NCBI GenBank assembly: GCA_033763795.1
Contig: JANRJV010000011.1
Coordinates: 99,645 to 163,644 of the forward strand
Source of the DNA: JAEUIV01 sp033763795
GTDB lineage: Bacteria; Planctomycetota; Phycisphaerae; Phycisphaerales; UBA1924
DNA: 64,000 nt
Direction of reading: 5' to 3'
Below, piece after piece: positions 34,998 through 44,243 of this stretch (position 1 is the first letter of the stretch; the number at the start of each line of letters is the position of its first letter). Both the position numbers and the translations under genes were made by a program. The notes beneath the pieces are model-generated. The model did no database searches, was not told the origin of the DNA, and saw nothing but the letters and a program-made list of their open reading frames with translations.

Positions 34998-36038
34998 ATG
35001 CCCCGAAAGCCCGGTGAAAAACTCCCCGAAAACGCCAGCGAGCTCGACGGCGTCACCCGCGCCGCCATCCTCCTGCTCACCATCGGCCCAGAACGCGCCG
35101 GCGCCATCCTCAAGTTCCTCCCCGCCGAGCAGATCGAGGAAGTCACCCGCGAGCTCGCCGGCATCGGCATCGTCCCCGAAAAGCTCCGCAACCAGGTCCT
35201 CGAAGAGTTCTACGCCGTCTCTCTCGCCAACCAGATGGGCACCGAGGGCGGCCTCGACTACGCCAAGGAGATCCTCAAGGGATCGCTCGACCCCAAGAGC
35301 GCCGAGCGCGTCCTCCAGCAGATCCAGACCCAGGTCCAGCGCACGCCCTTCGCCTTCCTCCAGAAGGCCGAAGCGGAGAACCTCCTCACCTTCATCCAGG
35401 ACGAGCACCCCCAGACCATCGCCCTGATCGTCTGCCACCTCCCGCACCACAAGGCCGCCGAGATCCTCGTGGGCCTCCCCCAGCAGAAGCAGGTCGAGGT
35501 CATCAAGCGCATCGCCAACATGGAGCAGACCAACCCCGAGGTCATCCGCGAGGTCGAGAAGGGCCTCGAGTCGCGCCTCGCCACCATGCTCACCCAGTCC
35601 ATGGAGAAGGCCGGCGGCGTCGAGACCGTCGCCGAGATCCTCAACCTCGCCGACCGCACCAGCGAAAAAGCCATCATGGAGGGCCTCGAGGCCGAGGACC
35701 CCGAGCTCGTCGAAGAGATCCGCAGGCTCATGTTCGTCTTCGAAGACGTCAAGATGGTCGACGACAAGGGCATCCAGGCCGTCCTCCGCGAGGTCGACAA
35801 CAGCGAGCTCGCCCTCGCCCTCAAGACCGCCTCCGAAGAGCTCAAGTCCAAGATCTTCTCCAACATGTCAGAACGCGCCGCCGCACTCATCAAGGAAGAC
35901 ATGGAGTTCATGGGCCCCGTCCGCGTCACGGACGTCGAGTCCGCCCAGCAGCGCATCGTCGACATCGTCCGCCGCCTCGAAGAGGCGGGCGAGATCATCA
36001 TCGCCGGCCGCGGCGGCGCCGAGGAGCTCGTGGTGTGA
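34998..36038 (+). CDS. fliG: Flagellar motor switch protein FliG
   Basis: The 346-residue protein carries all three FliG domains. The N-domain has RAAILLLTIGPERAGAILKFLP. The middle domain has the EHPQTIALIV motif near residue 135. The C-terminal domain has the charged torque helix (ALIKEDMEFMGPVRVTDVESAQQRIVDIVRRLEEAGEI), where alternating Asp, Glu, Arg and Lys face the stator. FliG couples the MS ring to the C-ring. Its partner FliN is at 45691, but FliM is not found in this window. GGAG lies just upstream of the ATG, 15 bases after fliF. Confidence 0.97.
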   Translation: MPRKPGEKLPENASELDGVTRAAILLLTIGPERAGAILKFLPAEQIEEVTRELAGIGIVPEKLRNQVLEEFYAVSLANQMGTEGGLDYAKEILKGSLDPKSAERVLQQIQTQVQRTPFAFLQKAEAENLLTFIQDEHPQTIALIVCHLPHHKAAEILVGLPQQKQVEVIKRIANMEQTNPEVIREVEKGLESRLATMLTQSMEKAGGVETVAEILNLADRTSEKAIMEGLEAEDPELVEEIRRLMFVFEDVKMVDDKGIQAVLREVDNSELALALKTASEELKSKIFSNMSERAAALIKEDMEFMGPVRVTDVESAQQRIVDIVRRLEEAGEIIIAGRGGAEELVV

Positions 36039-36084
36039 ACACCCCCGACCGCACCGACCGCACCGCCACCGGACCGCACGACTG

Positions 36085-36867
36085 ATGCCCGTCGTCAAGC
36101 GCGCCGACTCCCAGAACATGCCCCGTCCCGCCCTCGTGCTGGACCTGGGCGATCTCCGCCGGGAAGCCGAGGCCCTCGAAGCCGCCACCCGCGCGAACAT
36201 CGCCGCCATGCTCGAGGAGGCCCGCGCCGAACGCGCCCGCATCGTCGCCGGCGCCCGCGAAGAGGGCCTCAAATCCGGCCACGCCGAGGGCTACCGCAAG
36301 GGCCACGAAGAAGGCCGCGCCGCCGGCCGCGCCGAGGCCATCGCGCAGACCTCCGCACGACTGGGCGAGCTCGCCACCGCCCTTTCCGCCGTTCTCGACG
36401 CCTTCACCGCCGCCCGCGAGGAGCTCCTCCTCTCCGCCCGCGCCGAGGTCCTCGCCTTCGCCGTCGCCGCCGCCGAACGCGTGACGCGCCGCGTCATCGC
36501 CATCGACCCCGGCGTCGTCGCGGGCCAGCTCGAAGCCGCCCTCGCAATGACCGTCGCCCCGTCCCGCCTCTTCGTCCGCGTCCACCCCGACGACGAAGCC
36601 CTCGCCCGCGAGATCCTCCCCACGCTCGTCGAGCGCTTCGCCCCCGGCGCCCACGCCGTCCTCTCGCCCGACTCCACCCTCGCCCGCGGCTCGGCGCTCA
36701 TCCGCACCGAGCTGGGCGAGGTCGACGCCTCCATCGACACACAGCTCGACCGCATCATCGAGGCCGTCCTGCCCGGCCAGCCCCGCCCGTCGGGCCCCGC
36801 CGCTCCTCCCTCTGCGCCCCCGCCCTCTTCGCCCCCCGCGCCGCCCGCCGGAGAACCCGCCGCATGA
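36085..36867 (+). CDS. fliH: Flagellar export ATPase regulator FliH
   Basis: The 260-residue protein has the FliH layout. An N-terminal part is followed by a Gly-rich helix (EEGLKSGHAEGYRKGHEEGRAAGRAEA) that contains the GxxxG-type repeats of FliH/YscL. A C-terminal domain (about 120-235) has IDPGVVAGQLEAAL and SPDSTLARGSALIRTELGEVDASIDTQLDRI. The last 30 residues are Pro-rich and probably disordered. FliH holds the FliI ATPase at the C-ring. It overlaps fliI by four bases. Confidence 0.92.
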   Translation: MPVVKRADSQNMPRPALVLDLGDLRREAEALEAATRANIAAMLEEARAERARIVAGAREEGLKSGHAEGYRKGHEEGRAAGRAEAIAQTSARLGELATALSAVLDAFTAAREELLLSARAEVLAFAVAAAERVTRRVIAIDPGVVAGQLEAALAMTVAPSRLFVRVHPDDEALAREILPTLVERFAPGAHAVLSPDSTLARGSALIRTELGEVDASIDTQLDRIIEAVLPGQPRPSGPAAPPSAPPPSSPPAPPAGEPAA

Positions 36868-38237
36868 GCGCCCTCGCCCACGCCATGCAGGCCCTCCGCC
36901 GCGTCGAGCCCATCAGGCTCACCGGCACCGTCGCCGCCCTCCGCGGCCTCACACTCACCGTCGACGATCTCCCCCTCACCGTCGGATCGCTCGTCCGCGT
37001 CCGCACCTTCGCCGCCGGCCGCGTCGCCGAACTCCCGGGAGAAGTCGTCGGCTTCGAGGGACGACGCGCCGTCGTCATGATGCTCGGCCCCACCGCGGGC
37101 ATCCGGCCGGGCGACCGCGTCATCAGCCAGCAGACATCGCCGACCGTCGGCATAGGCCGCCGCCTCCTGGGCCGCGTCATCAACGGCCTGGGCCAGCCCA
37201 TCGACGGCGCACCGCTCCCGCCCGCGCTCGCCGCCGCCCCCATCAGCCCCGAACCGCTCCAGGCCCTCCGCCGCGCCCGCATCAAGGCCATCCTCCCGAC
37301 GGGCGTACGCGCCATGGACCTCATGACCACCGTCGGCCGCGGACAACGCATGGGAATCTTCGCCGGCCCCGGCGTCGGCAAGAGCACACTCCTCGGCATG
37401 ATCGCACGACGCGCCGCCGCCGACGTCAACGTCATCGCCCTCATAGGCGAACGCGGCCGCGAAGTCCGCGAGTTCATCGAGGAATCGCTCGGGCCCGAGG
37501 GCCTCGCACGCTCCATCGTCGTCGTCTCCACCAGCGACGAGTCCGCGCTCATGCGCGTCCGCGCCGCCCAGGTCGCCTGCGCCGCCGCCGAACACTTCCG
37601 CGATCAGGGCCTCGACGTCATGCTCATGATCGACTCGATCACCCGCTTCGCCCACGCACAGCGGCAGATCGGCCTCGCCGTGGGAGAGCCCCCCGCCACC
37701 AAGGGCTACACCCCGAGCGTCTTCGCCGCACTCCCCGCAATCCTCGAGCGCGCCGGCGCCGTCGAAGCAGCCCCCGAATCCCCCGCGGGCTCGATCACCG
37801 GCTTCTACACCATTCTCGTCGAAGGCGACGACATGACCGAGCCCATCAGCGACGCCGCACGCGGCATCCTCGACGGCCACGTCGTCCTCTCCCGCGCCCT
37901 CGCCCACCGCGCCCACTTCCCCGCCATCGACGTCCTCGACTCGATCAGCCGCGTCGCCTCCCAGATCTGCGACCCCGATCATCTCGCAGCCCGCTCCGCC
38001 GTCGTCCGCCTCATGGCCGCCTACCGCGAAGTCGAGGACCTCATCCAGATCGGCGCCTACGCACAGGGACAGAACCCGCTCACCGACGCCGCCATTGCTC
38101 TCAAGCCCCGCATCGACGCCCTCCTCCAGCAGAAGACGGGCGACGCCGAGGCCTTCCTCGCTTCGCGCTCCCGCCTCCTCGAGGTCGCCCGCGACGCCCA
38201 GCGACTCATGGCCTCCCCGGCCGGACGGAGAAACTGA
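36864..38237 (+). CDS. fliI: Flagellar export ATPase FliI
   Basis: The 457-residue ATPase has the F1-beta-like fold: an N-terminal beta-barrel (about 18-90), Walker A GPGVGKST (168-175), GERGREVREFIE and Walker B LMLMIDSITRFAHAQRQIGLA. The family signature follows: PPATKGYTPSVFAALPAILERAG. FliI powers delivery of substrates to the FlhA/FlhB gate. The C-terminal domain ends normally with LASRSRLLEVARDAQRL. It overlaps fliH by four bases and is separated from fliJ by three. Confidence 0.97.
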   Translation: MSALAHAMQALRRVEPIRLTGTVAALRGLTLTVDDLPLTVGSLVRVRTFAAGRVAELPGEVVGFEGRRAVVMMLGPTAGIRPGDRVISQQTSPTVGIGRRLLGRVINGLGQPIDGAPLPPALAAAPISPEPLQALRRARIKAILPTGVRAMDLMTTVGRGQRMGIFAGPGVGKSTLLGMIARRAAADVNVIALIGERGREVREFIEESLGPEGLARSIVVVSTSDESALMRVRAAQVACAAAEHFRDQGLDVMLMIDSITRFAHAQRQIGLAVGEPPATKGYTPSVFAALPAILERAGAVEAAPESPAGSITGFYTILVEGDDMTEPISDAARGILDGHVVLSRALAHRAHFPAIDVLDSISRVASQICDPDHLAARSAVVRLMAAYREVEDLIQIGAYAQGQNPLTDAAIALKPRIDALLQQKTGDAEAFLASRSRLLEVARDAQRLMASPAGRRN

Positions 38238-38240
38238 CCC

Positions 38241-38711
38241 GTGCCCCGCTTCGTCTTCAAGCTCGAAGCCGTCCTCGAGCAGCGCCGCCACGCCGAGCGC
38301 CAGAAGCAGCGCGCCGTCGCCGCCCTCGAAGCCGCACGCCAGGAGCTCGAAGCCGCCATCGCCCGCGGCCAGCGCGAGATCCGCGCCTGCAAGGAAGACC
38401 TCCGCGCCCTGCTCGGCGCCTCCGCCGCGGGGCCCGTCGAGCTAGCGCCCGTGCGGCTCCAGGCCGTCGCCTCCCTCCACGCCCAGGCCCGCACCCAGCG
38501 CCTCGCGCTCAAGCTCGCCGGCGTCTACAAGCAGCTCGACGCCGCCCGCGCCGAGCTCCTCTCCGCCGCCACCGCGCGCAAGGCCGTCGAGCTCCTCCGC
38601 GAACGCCGACTCGCCGAGTGGAAACGCGACCTCGCACGCAGGGAGAACGCCGAGCTCGACGAGATCGCCACCATCCGCGCCGCCCGACTCCGCACACCCG
38701 GAACCCACTGA
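38241..38711 (+). CDS. fliJ: Flagellar export protein FliJ
   Basis: The 156-residue protein from GTG 38241 is an uninterrupted antiparallel coiled coil beginning FVFKLEAVLEQRRHAERQKQRAVAALE. That is the standard FliJ opening, where Phe-Lys-Leu is followed by long heptads. FliJ inserts into the FliI hexamer and couples it to FlhA. Sequence conservation in FliJ is low, so length, coiled coil and position directly after fliI carry most of the weight. Confidence 0.88.
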   Translation: MPRFVFKLEAVLEQRRHAERQKQRAVAALEAARQELEAAIARGQREIRACKEDLRALLGASAAGPVELAPVRLQAVASLHAQARTQRLALKLAGVYKQLDAARAELLSAATARKAVELLRERRLAEWKRDLARRENAELDEIATIRAARLRTPGTH

Positions 38712-38723
38712 GCGAGCACACCC

Positions 38724-39452
38724 ATGCGCAGCATCTGGATCATCATCTCGACTCTCGCAATCGCCAACCTCCTGGGCATCGCGGGGTTCCTCGGATGGCT
38801 CCAGACCAGCGGCCGCCTCAACCGCGACCGCGTCGAACGCATCCGCACCATCCTCGCCCCCACCGTCGCCACCGAGCAGGCCGAGGAGCAGCGCCGACAG
38901 GCCGAGGCCGAGACCGCCCGCCAGGCCGCCGAAGCCGCCGCCAAGGTGGGCGTCAAGCCCCTCACCGCCGAGCAGCGCCTCGAAGACGCCGCCGGCCAGG
39001 AAGAGGTCGACGCCCAGCGCTCCCGAAGAGTCCAGCGCGAAACCACCGACCTCATCAACACGCTCATGCGCGAACGCGAACAACTCGACCGCGAACGCGC
39101 AAAGTTCGACGCCGACGTCGCCGCCTTCAAGGAGATGCGCGCCCGCATCGCCGAGCAGGAAGGCTCCGAACAGTTCCAGAAGACCGTCCAGCTCTACCAG
39201 TCCGTCAAGCCCGCCGACGCCAAGAACATGATGGCCTCGCTCATCCAGACCGGCAAAAAGGATCAGGTGGTCTCCTATCTCAACGCGCTCGCCCCACGCA
39301 ACGCCTCCAAGATCCTCGCCGAGTTCCAGGTGGATGACCCCGCTCTGGCAGCGGATTTGCTCGAACGACTCAGGCTCCTCGGCACGGCCCTGGCGCCCGA
39401 GTCACCGGGCGCAGCGCAGGAACCCGTCGCCGCGGCCAAGCCCGAGGGCTGA
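38724..39452 (+). CDS. MotE-like flagellar protein with N-terminal membrane anchor
   Basis: The 242-residue protein has a membrane helix (about 4-24), a long Glu/Ala/Gln/Arg coiled coil (about 50-145) and a C-terminal MgtE-N/FliG-like helical domain (VKPADAKNMMASLIQTGKKDQVVSYLNALAPRNASKILAEF). This order matches MotE (also called MotC), the periplasmic chaperone/stator partner described in rhizobia, which recurs next to fliJ in many Gram-negative and Gram-positive flagellar loci. Its presence hints at a stator assembly need, although motA/motB are absent from this window. GAGC precedes the ATG. Confidence 0.75.
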   Translation: MRSIWIIISTLAIANLLGIAGFLGWLQTSGRLNRDRVERIRTILAPTVATEQAEEQRRQAEAETARQAAEAAAKVGVKPLTAEQRLEDAAGQEEVDAQRSRRVQRETTDLINTLMREREQLDRERAKFDADVAAFKEMRARIAEQEGSEQFQKTVQLYQSVKPADAKNMMASLIQTGKKDQVVSYLNALAPRNASKILAEFQVDDPALAADLLERLRLLGTALAPESPGAAQEPVAAAKPEG

Positions 39453-39454
39453 CG

Positions 39455-41185
39455 ATGAAACTCAATCCGCTGGCGGGAATCACCGGGGTCGGCGCCGCAG
39501 CCGCCAACGCCGGAGCGATCAATCTCGCCTCCGCCGCGTCGCGCGCCCCCTCTCTCGCCGAGTTCGCCGGCCCCGCCGCCTCGTCCCACAGCGGGCCCGA
39601 CGCCGCCGACGCGGGCCGCGATGATCCCGCCAGCTTCGATGCGCTCCTCCGCCGCTCCCGCTCCGCCCACGAGCGCCAGACCGACACGCACCAGCCGCGC
39701 GAGCGCGCCTCCGACCGCGCCCGCGAGACCGAGGACCCCGACCCCGACGCCGACGCCGCCGACACCGCCGACAACGACGCCGCGCACTCGCGGCGCGACA
39801 CCGCGCAGAAAGACGACGCCGCCGACGCCGAAGCTGCGCCGGTCGCGCTCGACCTCTCATCCGAGCTCCCGCCGGCCGAAGAGCCCGCCGACCCCGCCCC
39901 GGCCCCCGCACCCCAATCCAACGCCCCCTCGAGCGACGCACCGCGCTCCGCCGGCAACGGCGGCTCCGCCTCCACGCCCCTCGCCCCCGACAAGCACGCC
40001 ACCTCCGACAACGCCATCTCCGGTCCCCCCGCCGCTCAGCACACGGGCCAGGGCGGCTCTCCGGGCTTCCCCACCGCCCCGCCCGTCCCCGGCGCTCCCG
40101 CAGCTCCCGCCTCCGGCCGCGCGCTCAGCACGGCACCCGTCTCCAAGCGCGCCCGCACGGCCGACTCCGTCGCCGCCAAGCCCGCCGAACGCGCCCCCGT
40201 CACGACGGGCCCGAGCGATCTCCCCGGCGCGCCGACATCAGCTTCAGGCGCCGCCGCCACGCAGGCCGCCGCAGCCGACGCACAACCGGAGCAGTGGGGG
40301 GCCCACACACCCGCCGATCCCGCCGCCGCCGCGCATCCTTCCGCCGCCGGCCCGGCCGACGACTCCGCCGCACGCGCCGCCGCCGCTCGCAGCGCCGACC
40401 CTGCCCGCTCCGCTTCTCGCCGCCGCTCGGGCGAAGCCGCTGCCGAGTCGACGCCACCCGCTTCCGCCGCCGCCGCGGCCCCAGTCACACCCTTCCTCCG
40501 CCGCGAGGAATCGCTCTTCACCCTCGAGCGCGCCCCCGGCCCCGCCGCGACGCCCCTCCTCCCCACCAAGCCACTCGCCGCGGCGTCCGCCGCCCGCACC
40601 GCGCAGAACGCGCCCGCTTCCGCAACTCCCGCACGACCAGGCGCAACCGATGCCGATCCCGCGCTCCTCGCCACGCAACGCGGCCTCTCCGCCGCACTCG
40701 CTCAGCGAGGCGGCACCGTCACCATGAGACTCGTCCCCGAAGCTCTGGGCCAGATCCGCATCGAAATGCACATCGAACGCGGCGCCGTCTCCGTCCGCAT
40801 CGAGACCGCCACCGCTTCGGCACAGACCTTGCTCGACGAGAACCTCGCGTCGCTCCGCTCCACGCTGGAAGCAAGGGGCCTCTCGGTCGAGCGACTCAGC
40901 GTCCAGCCCGGGCTCGCCGGGCACGCGCCGCAAACCGCACAGCACGCGGGATCACAGCCGGGGACCGGCCAGCAGACAGGGAACGAGCCCCAGGGATGGG
41001 ACGGGCCCACGGACGACCGCGGCGGAGGCCACGCGTCGCACCAGCACGAAGGCGGGGCGCACGGAAGCGCCTCGGGTTCGAGGGATCAGGACGATCCAGA
41101 GTTCACCGCCGGCGGCCTCATGGGCGGAGACGACGCCACGCGCTTCGACTCCACACTCCGCCTCAGGCTCCAGGCCCACGCCTGA
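39455..41185 (+). CDS. fliK: Flagellar hook-length control protein FliK
   Basis: The 576-residue protein starts two bases after the previous gene. Residues 1 to about 400 are a low-complexity Ala/Pro/Asp/Ser ruler region, as in other FliK proteins. About 405-490 forms the FliK C-terminal (Flg_hook) domain with GGTVTMRLVPEALGQIRIEMHIERGAVSVRIE and the following ENLASLRSTLEARGLSVERLSV. FliK measures hook length and switches FlhB specificity. The tail after the domain is Gly/His/Gln-rich. The position before flgD and flgE fits. Confidence 0.92.
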   Translation: MKLNPLAGITGVGAAAANAGAINLASAASRAPSLAEFAGPAASSHSGPDAADAGRDDPASFDALLRRSRSAHERQTDTHQPRERASDRARETEDPDPDADAADTADNDAAHSRRDTAQKDDAADAEAAPVALDLSSELPPAEEPADPAPAPAPQSNAPSSDAPRSAGNGGSASTPLAPDKHATSDNAISGPPAAQHTGQGGSPGFPTAPPVPGAPAAPASGRALSTAPVSKRARTADSVAAKPAERAPVTTGPSDLPGAPTSASGAAATQAAAADAQPEQWGAHTPADPAAAAHPSAAGPADDSAARAAAARSADPARSASRRRSGEAAAESTPPASAAAAAPVTPFLRREESLFTLERAPGPAATPLLPTKPLAAASAARTAQNAPASATPARPGATDADPALLATQRGLSAALAQRGGTVTMRLVPEALGQIRIEMHIERGAVSVRIETATASAQTLLDENLASLRSTLEARGLSVERLSVQPGLAGHAPQTAQHAGSQPGTGQQTGNEPQGWDGPTDDRGGGHASHQHEGGAHGSASGSRDQDDPEFTAGGLMGGDDATRFDSTLRLRLQAHA

Positions 41186-41209
41186 CCGTCACACCGAAGG
41201 GAGCGAGCG

Positions 41210-41785
41210 GTGTCAGCCATCTCCGGATTCACATCGGCGCAGACGCGCGACGCCCAGTCCAATCCCTATGAGACCCTCACCAGCGAGGATTTCATCCGCG
41301 TCATGTTCGCCGAACTGACCCGGCAGGACCCCACCAAGCCCACCGAGAGCAAGGACCTCCTCGAGCAGATCGGCACCATCCGATCCATCGAGAGCGACGT
41401 CTCGCTCACCAAGCGCCTCGAGGAGATCTCCAAGCAGAACGAGATCGCCTCCGCAGGCAGCCTCGTCGGCAAGTTCGCCGAGGGCAAGACCGACTCGGGC
41501 ATCACCGCCAACGGCTTCATCGACTCCGTAAGCGTCACCCGCACCGGCATGGTCCTCAACCTCTCGACCGGCGTCAGCGTCCCGCTCTCGCGGCTCGAAC
41601 GCATCGTCGACCCCGCCCTCATCTCCGGAACCCCGCCGCCCCCCGCGGACGACGACGATCCCGCCGAAGAACCCGGAACCGACGACCCCACCGGCGGCAC
41701 CGACGACCCCACCAACACCCCGACCACCCCCGCGCCCCAGCCCGGCACGCCCGCGCCGAACGCCGGATGGGAGGGCGAGATTTGA
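41210..41785 (+). CDS. flgD: Hook cap protein FlgD
   Basis: The GTG at 41210 has a GGAGCGAG-type ribosome binding site upstream and gives 191 residues. The FlgD signature is clear: TLTSEDFIRVMFAELTRQDPTKPTESKDLLEQIGTIRSIES, then ASAGSLVGKFAEG. The globular FlgD immunoglobulin-like region is shortened, with one beta unit (SVSVTRTGMVLNLSTGVSVPLSRLERI) followed by an acidic, Thr/Pro-rich tail. FlgD caps the growing hook and is discarded. The tail's repeated Asp/Thr-Pro pattern is unusual. It overlaps the next gene by four bases. Confidence 0.9.
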   Translation: MSAISGFTSAQTRDAQSNPYETLTSEDFIRVMFAELTRQDPTKPTESKDLLEQIGTIRSIESDVSLTKRLEEISKQNEIASAGSLVGKFAEGKTDSGITANGFIDSVSVTRTGMVLNLSTGVSVPLSRLERIVDPALISGTPPPPADDDDPAEEPGTDDPTGGTDDPTNTPTTPAPQPGTPAPNAGWEGEI

Positions 41786-42342
41786 GCGGCCCCTCTTCCC
41801 TCGATCTGCTCAAGCGTCTCGGCGCGGGCGTCCGACCCGACCCGGCCGTCCCCGCCGCGGCACGACCCGCCGTCGAGTCCGCGGGCTTCTCGTCGCTCCT
41901 CGAGCAGGCCCGCGCCGGAGACTTCGACAGCGGCCGAGCGCTGGGCGTCGAACCGGGCATCAAGGTCAAGCTCTCCTCCGAGCAGCTCGAGCGCCTCGCC
42001 GCCGTCGCCGACGCCGCCGAGGCCGCCGGCGCCTCCCGGATGCTCGCCGTCATCGACGGCCAGCCCGTGGGCATCGACGTCAACAACCGCACCATCATCG
42101 CCGGCCCCGATCAGCTGGGCTCGCGCATGCTCACGGACTTCGACGCCGTCGTCATGGTCCCCGACGCGCCGCCCCGCGGCGTGCGCGAAGCCCTCGCCGG
42201 ACGCGCCAGGCCCGCACGCCCCGAAGACCCCTTCGCCGCGCTACAGAAGCCCGGCAACGGCTCCGTCGCCGCCCTCCTCGCCTCCCTCGACCAGCGACGC
42301 CGCACCGACCAACCCACCGACGCCGCCTCCAACCAGGAGTAA
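41782..42342 (+). CDS. Flagellar operon protein (TIGR02530/DUF3766-like)
   Basis: I choose the TTG at 41782, which overlaps the flgD stop (TTGA) and has GGGAGG seven bases upstream, giving 186 residues. The core IKVKLSSEQLERLAAVADAAEAAGASRMLAVIDGQPVGIDVNNRTIIAGPD fits the flagellar operon family TIGR02530. That family sits between flgD and flgE in Bacillus-like and spirochaete loci and is thought to act in hook assembly. The N-terminal 70 and C-terminal 45 residues are low complexity. The position between flgD and flgE here is the same as in those loci. Confidence 0.75.
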   Translation: MSGPSSLDLLKRLGAGVRPDPAVPAAARPAVESAGFSSLLEQARAGDFDSGRALGVEPGIKVKLSSEQLERLAAVADAAEAAGASRMLAVIDGQPVGIDVNNRTIIAGPDQLGSRMLTDFDAVVMVPDAPPRGVREALAGRARPARPEDPFAALQKPGNGSVAALLASLDQRRRTDQPTDAASNQE

Positions 42343-42350
42343 ACGACACC

Positions 42351-44081
42351 ATGCCCTCCACCGTCGCGCTCTTCACGGGAATGACCGGGCTCACCGTCAA
42401 CGCCCGCCGGCTCGAAGTCATCGGCAACAACATCTCCAACGTCAACTCCTTCGCCTTCAAGTCGACCCGCATGATCTTCTCCCCCACCTTCAGCCGCGAC
42501 TTCACCCTCGGCACACTCCCCGGCGATTCCACCGGCGGCTCCAACCCCGGACAGGTCGGCCTGGGCGTCAACCTCGCCGGAACGCAGCGAAACTTCAACA
42601 ACGGCGCCATCTCCAACACCGGGATCAACACCGACCTCGCCGTCGAGGGCGACGGCTTCTTCATCGTCAGCCGCAACAACGAGCAGTTCTACACCCGCGC
42701 CGGCGCCTTCCAGTTCAACGCCGAGAACGACCTCACCACCGTCACGGGCGAACGCCTCCAGGGCTACGCCGTCGACGAGAACTTCAACCTCGTCACGGGC
42801 TCGCTCACCAACGTCAACATCCCCATCGGAAAGCTCTCCATCGCCGAGGCAACCCAGAACGTCCGATTCTCGGGCAACCTCAAGGCCAACGGAGACGTCG
42901 CCACCACCGGCTCCGTCCTCGAGCTCGCCGCCACCGGCATCGTCGACGGCACCACCCTCCTCACCGCACTGGGCGGCGGCGCGCTCGTCGACACCGACGT
43001 CATCACCATCACCGGCGCACTCCGCGACGGAAAGACGCTCCCCGACGCCACCTTCACCGTCACCGCCGCCTCAACCGTGAGCGACCTCGCACGCTTCCTC
43101 CGCGACGCGCTGGGCATCGTCCACGAGGGCGGCTACCAGGTCGGCGACCCCACCGGCGCACCCGAGCCCGGCGGCTTCGCCACCGCCGCCGACCTGCTCA
43201 CCGTCACCGGAAACTCGGGCCGCTCCAACGACCTCACGCTCCTCTCCACCAACATCACCGTCGCCGACGCCACCGGAGCCGCCAAGACAAGCCCCTTCAC
43301 CGCCGCCAAGACCGCCTCCGCCGCCGGAGAGAGCGTCCGCACAACCTTCGTCGTCCACGACTCGCTGGGCTCGCCCGTTGAAGTGGACATGACCATGGTC
43401 CTCGTCGCCCGCAACGACTCGGGAACCTTCTGGCGGACCTACCTGCACTCGGCCGCCGACTCCGACCAGGCCCTCCACCTGGAAACCGGCGCCCGCGTCG
43501 AGCCGCCCACCGGACCCGTCCCGCTCGTGCAGTTCGACAACTTCGGCCGACTCGTCTCGCCCACCAACATCTCCATGGAGATCGACCGCACCGGCACCGG
43601 CGCCGACGACCCGCTCACCGTCTCCATCGCCCTGGCCACTTCCGGAGACACCGTCACCGCCTTCTCCGATCGCTCCTCCGCCGAGTCGCAGCTCGCCGCA
43701 GTCTTCGAAGACGGCTCGCGACTGGGCGTCCTCTCCAGCTTCTCCGTCGGCGCCAACGGCGTCATCACCGGAGGCTTCAGCAACGGCCTCACCCGCACCA
43801 TCGGGCAGCTCGCCCTCGCCACCTTCACAAACCCCGAAGGCCTCGTCGACTCCGGAAACAACCTCTTCCGCGTCGGACCGAACTCCGGAAGCGCCGTCGT
43901 CACCAACCCGCTCGAGTTCGGCGCGGGCCGGGTGCTGGGAGGAGCCCTCGAGCTCTCCAACGTCGACCTCTCCGAAGAGTTCATCAACATGATCCTCACC
44001 TCGACCGGCTACTCCGCCTCCTCCCGCGTCATCACCACCACCGACGAGCTCCTCCAGCAGCTCCTCGTCATCGGGCGGTAA
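42351..44081 (+). CDS. flgE: Flagellar hook protein FlgE
   Basis: The 576-residue axial protein starts with the box LFTGMTGLTVNARRLEVIGNNISNVNSFAFKSTRM. It ends with NVDLSEEFINMILTSTGYSASSRVITTTDELLQQLLVI, the paired D0 helices of hooks. The middle carries hook domains (FlaE-type STSVYD-like region VVHDSLGSPVEVDMTMV) enlarged compared with the 400-residue enterobacterial FlgE. FlgE polymerises into the universal joint outside the cell. It lies eight bases after the preceding gene. Confidence 0.96.
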   Translation: MPSTVALFTGMTGLTVNARRLEVIGNNISNVNSFAFKSTRMIFSPTFSRDFTLGTLPGDSTGGSNPGQVGLGVNLAGTQRNFNNGAISNTGINTDLAVEGDGFFIVSRNNEQFYTRAGAFQFNAENDLTTVTGERLQGYAVDENFNLVTGSLTNVNIPIGKLSIAEATQNVRFSGNLKANGDVATTGSVLELAATGIVDGTTLLTALGGGALVDTDVITITGALRDGKTLPDATFTVTAASTVSDLARFLRDALGIVHEGGYQVGDPTGAPEPGGFATAADLLTVTGNSGRSNDLTLLSTNITVADATGAAKTSPFTAAKTASAAGESVRTTFVVHDSLGSPVEVDMTMVLVARNDSGTFWRTYLHSAADSDQALHLETGARVEPPTGPVPLVQFDNFGRLVSPTNISMEIDRTGTGADDPLTVSIALATSGDTVTAFSDRSSAESQLAAVFEDGSRLGVLSSFSVGANGVITGGFSNGLTRTIGQLALATFTNPEGLVDSGNNLFRVGPNSGSAVVTNPLEFGAGRVLGGALELSNVDLSEEFINMILTSTGYSASSRVITTTDELLQQLLVIGR

Positions 44082-44243
44082 ACTCGCGGGACGCCGGCAA
44101 GTTTCGACCCTCATCGTCGTTGTTTCTCGGACCGGCCCTCAACTCCCGCGCCGCGGGGGTCGATGCACACCGGCCGCGCGCCGGGTCCGCAAACCCCGCC
44201 GCGCCCGCCACGCCGTCCAGCGCCCCGCACCCCGGAACTCACG

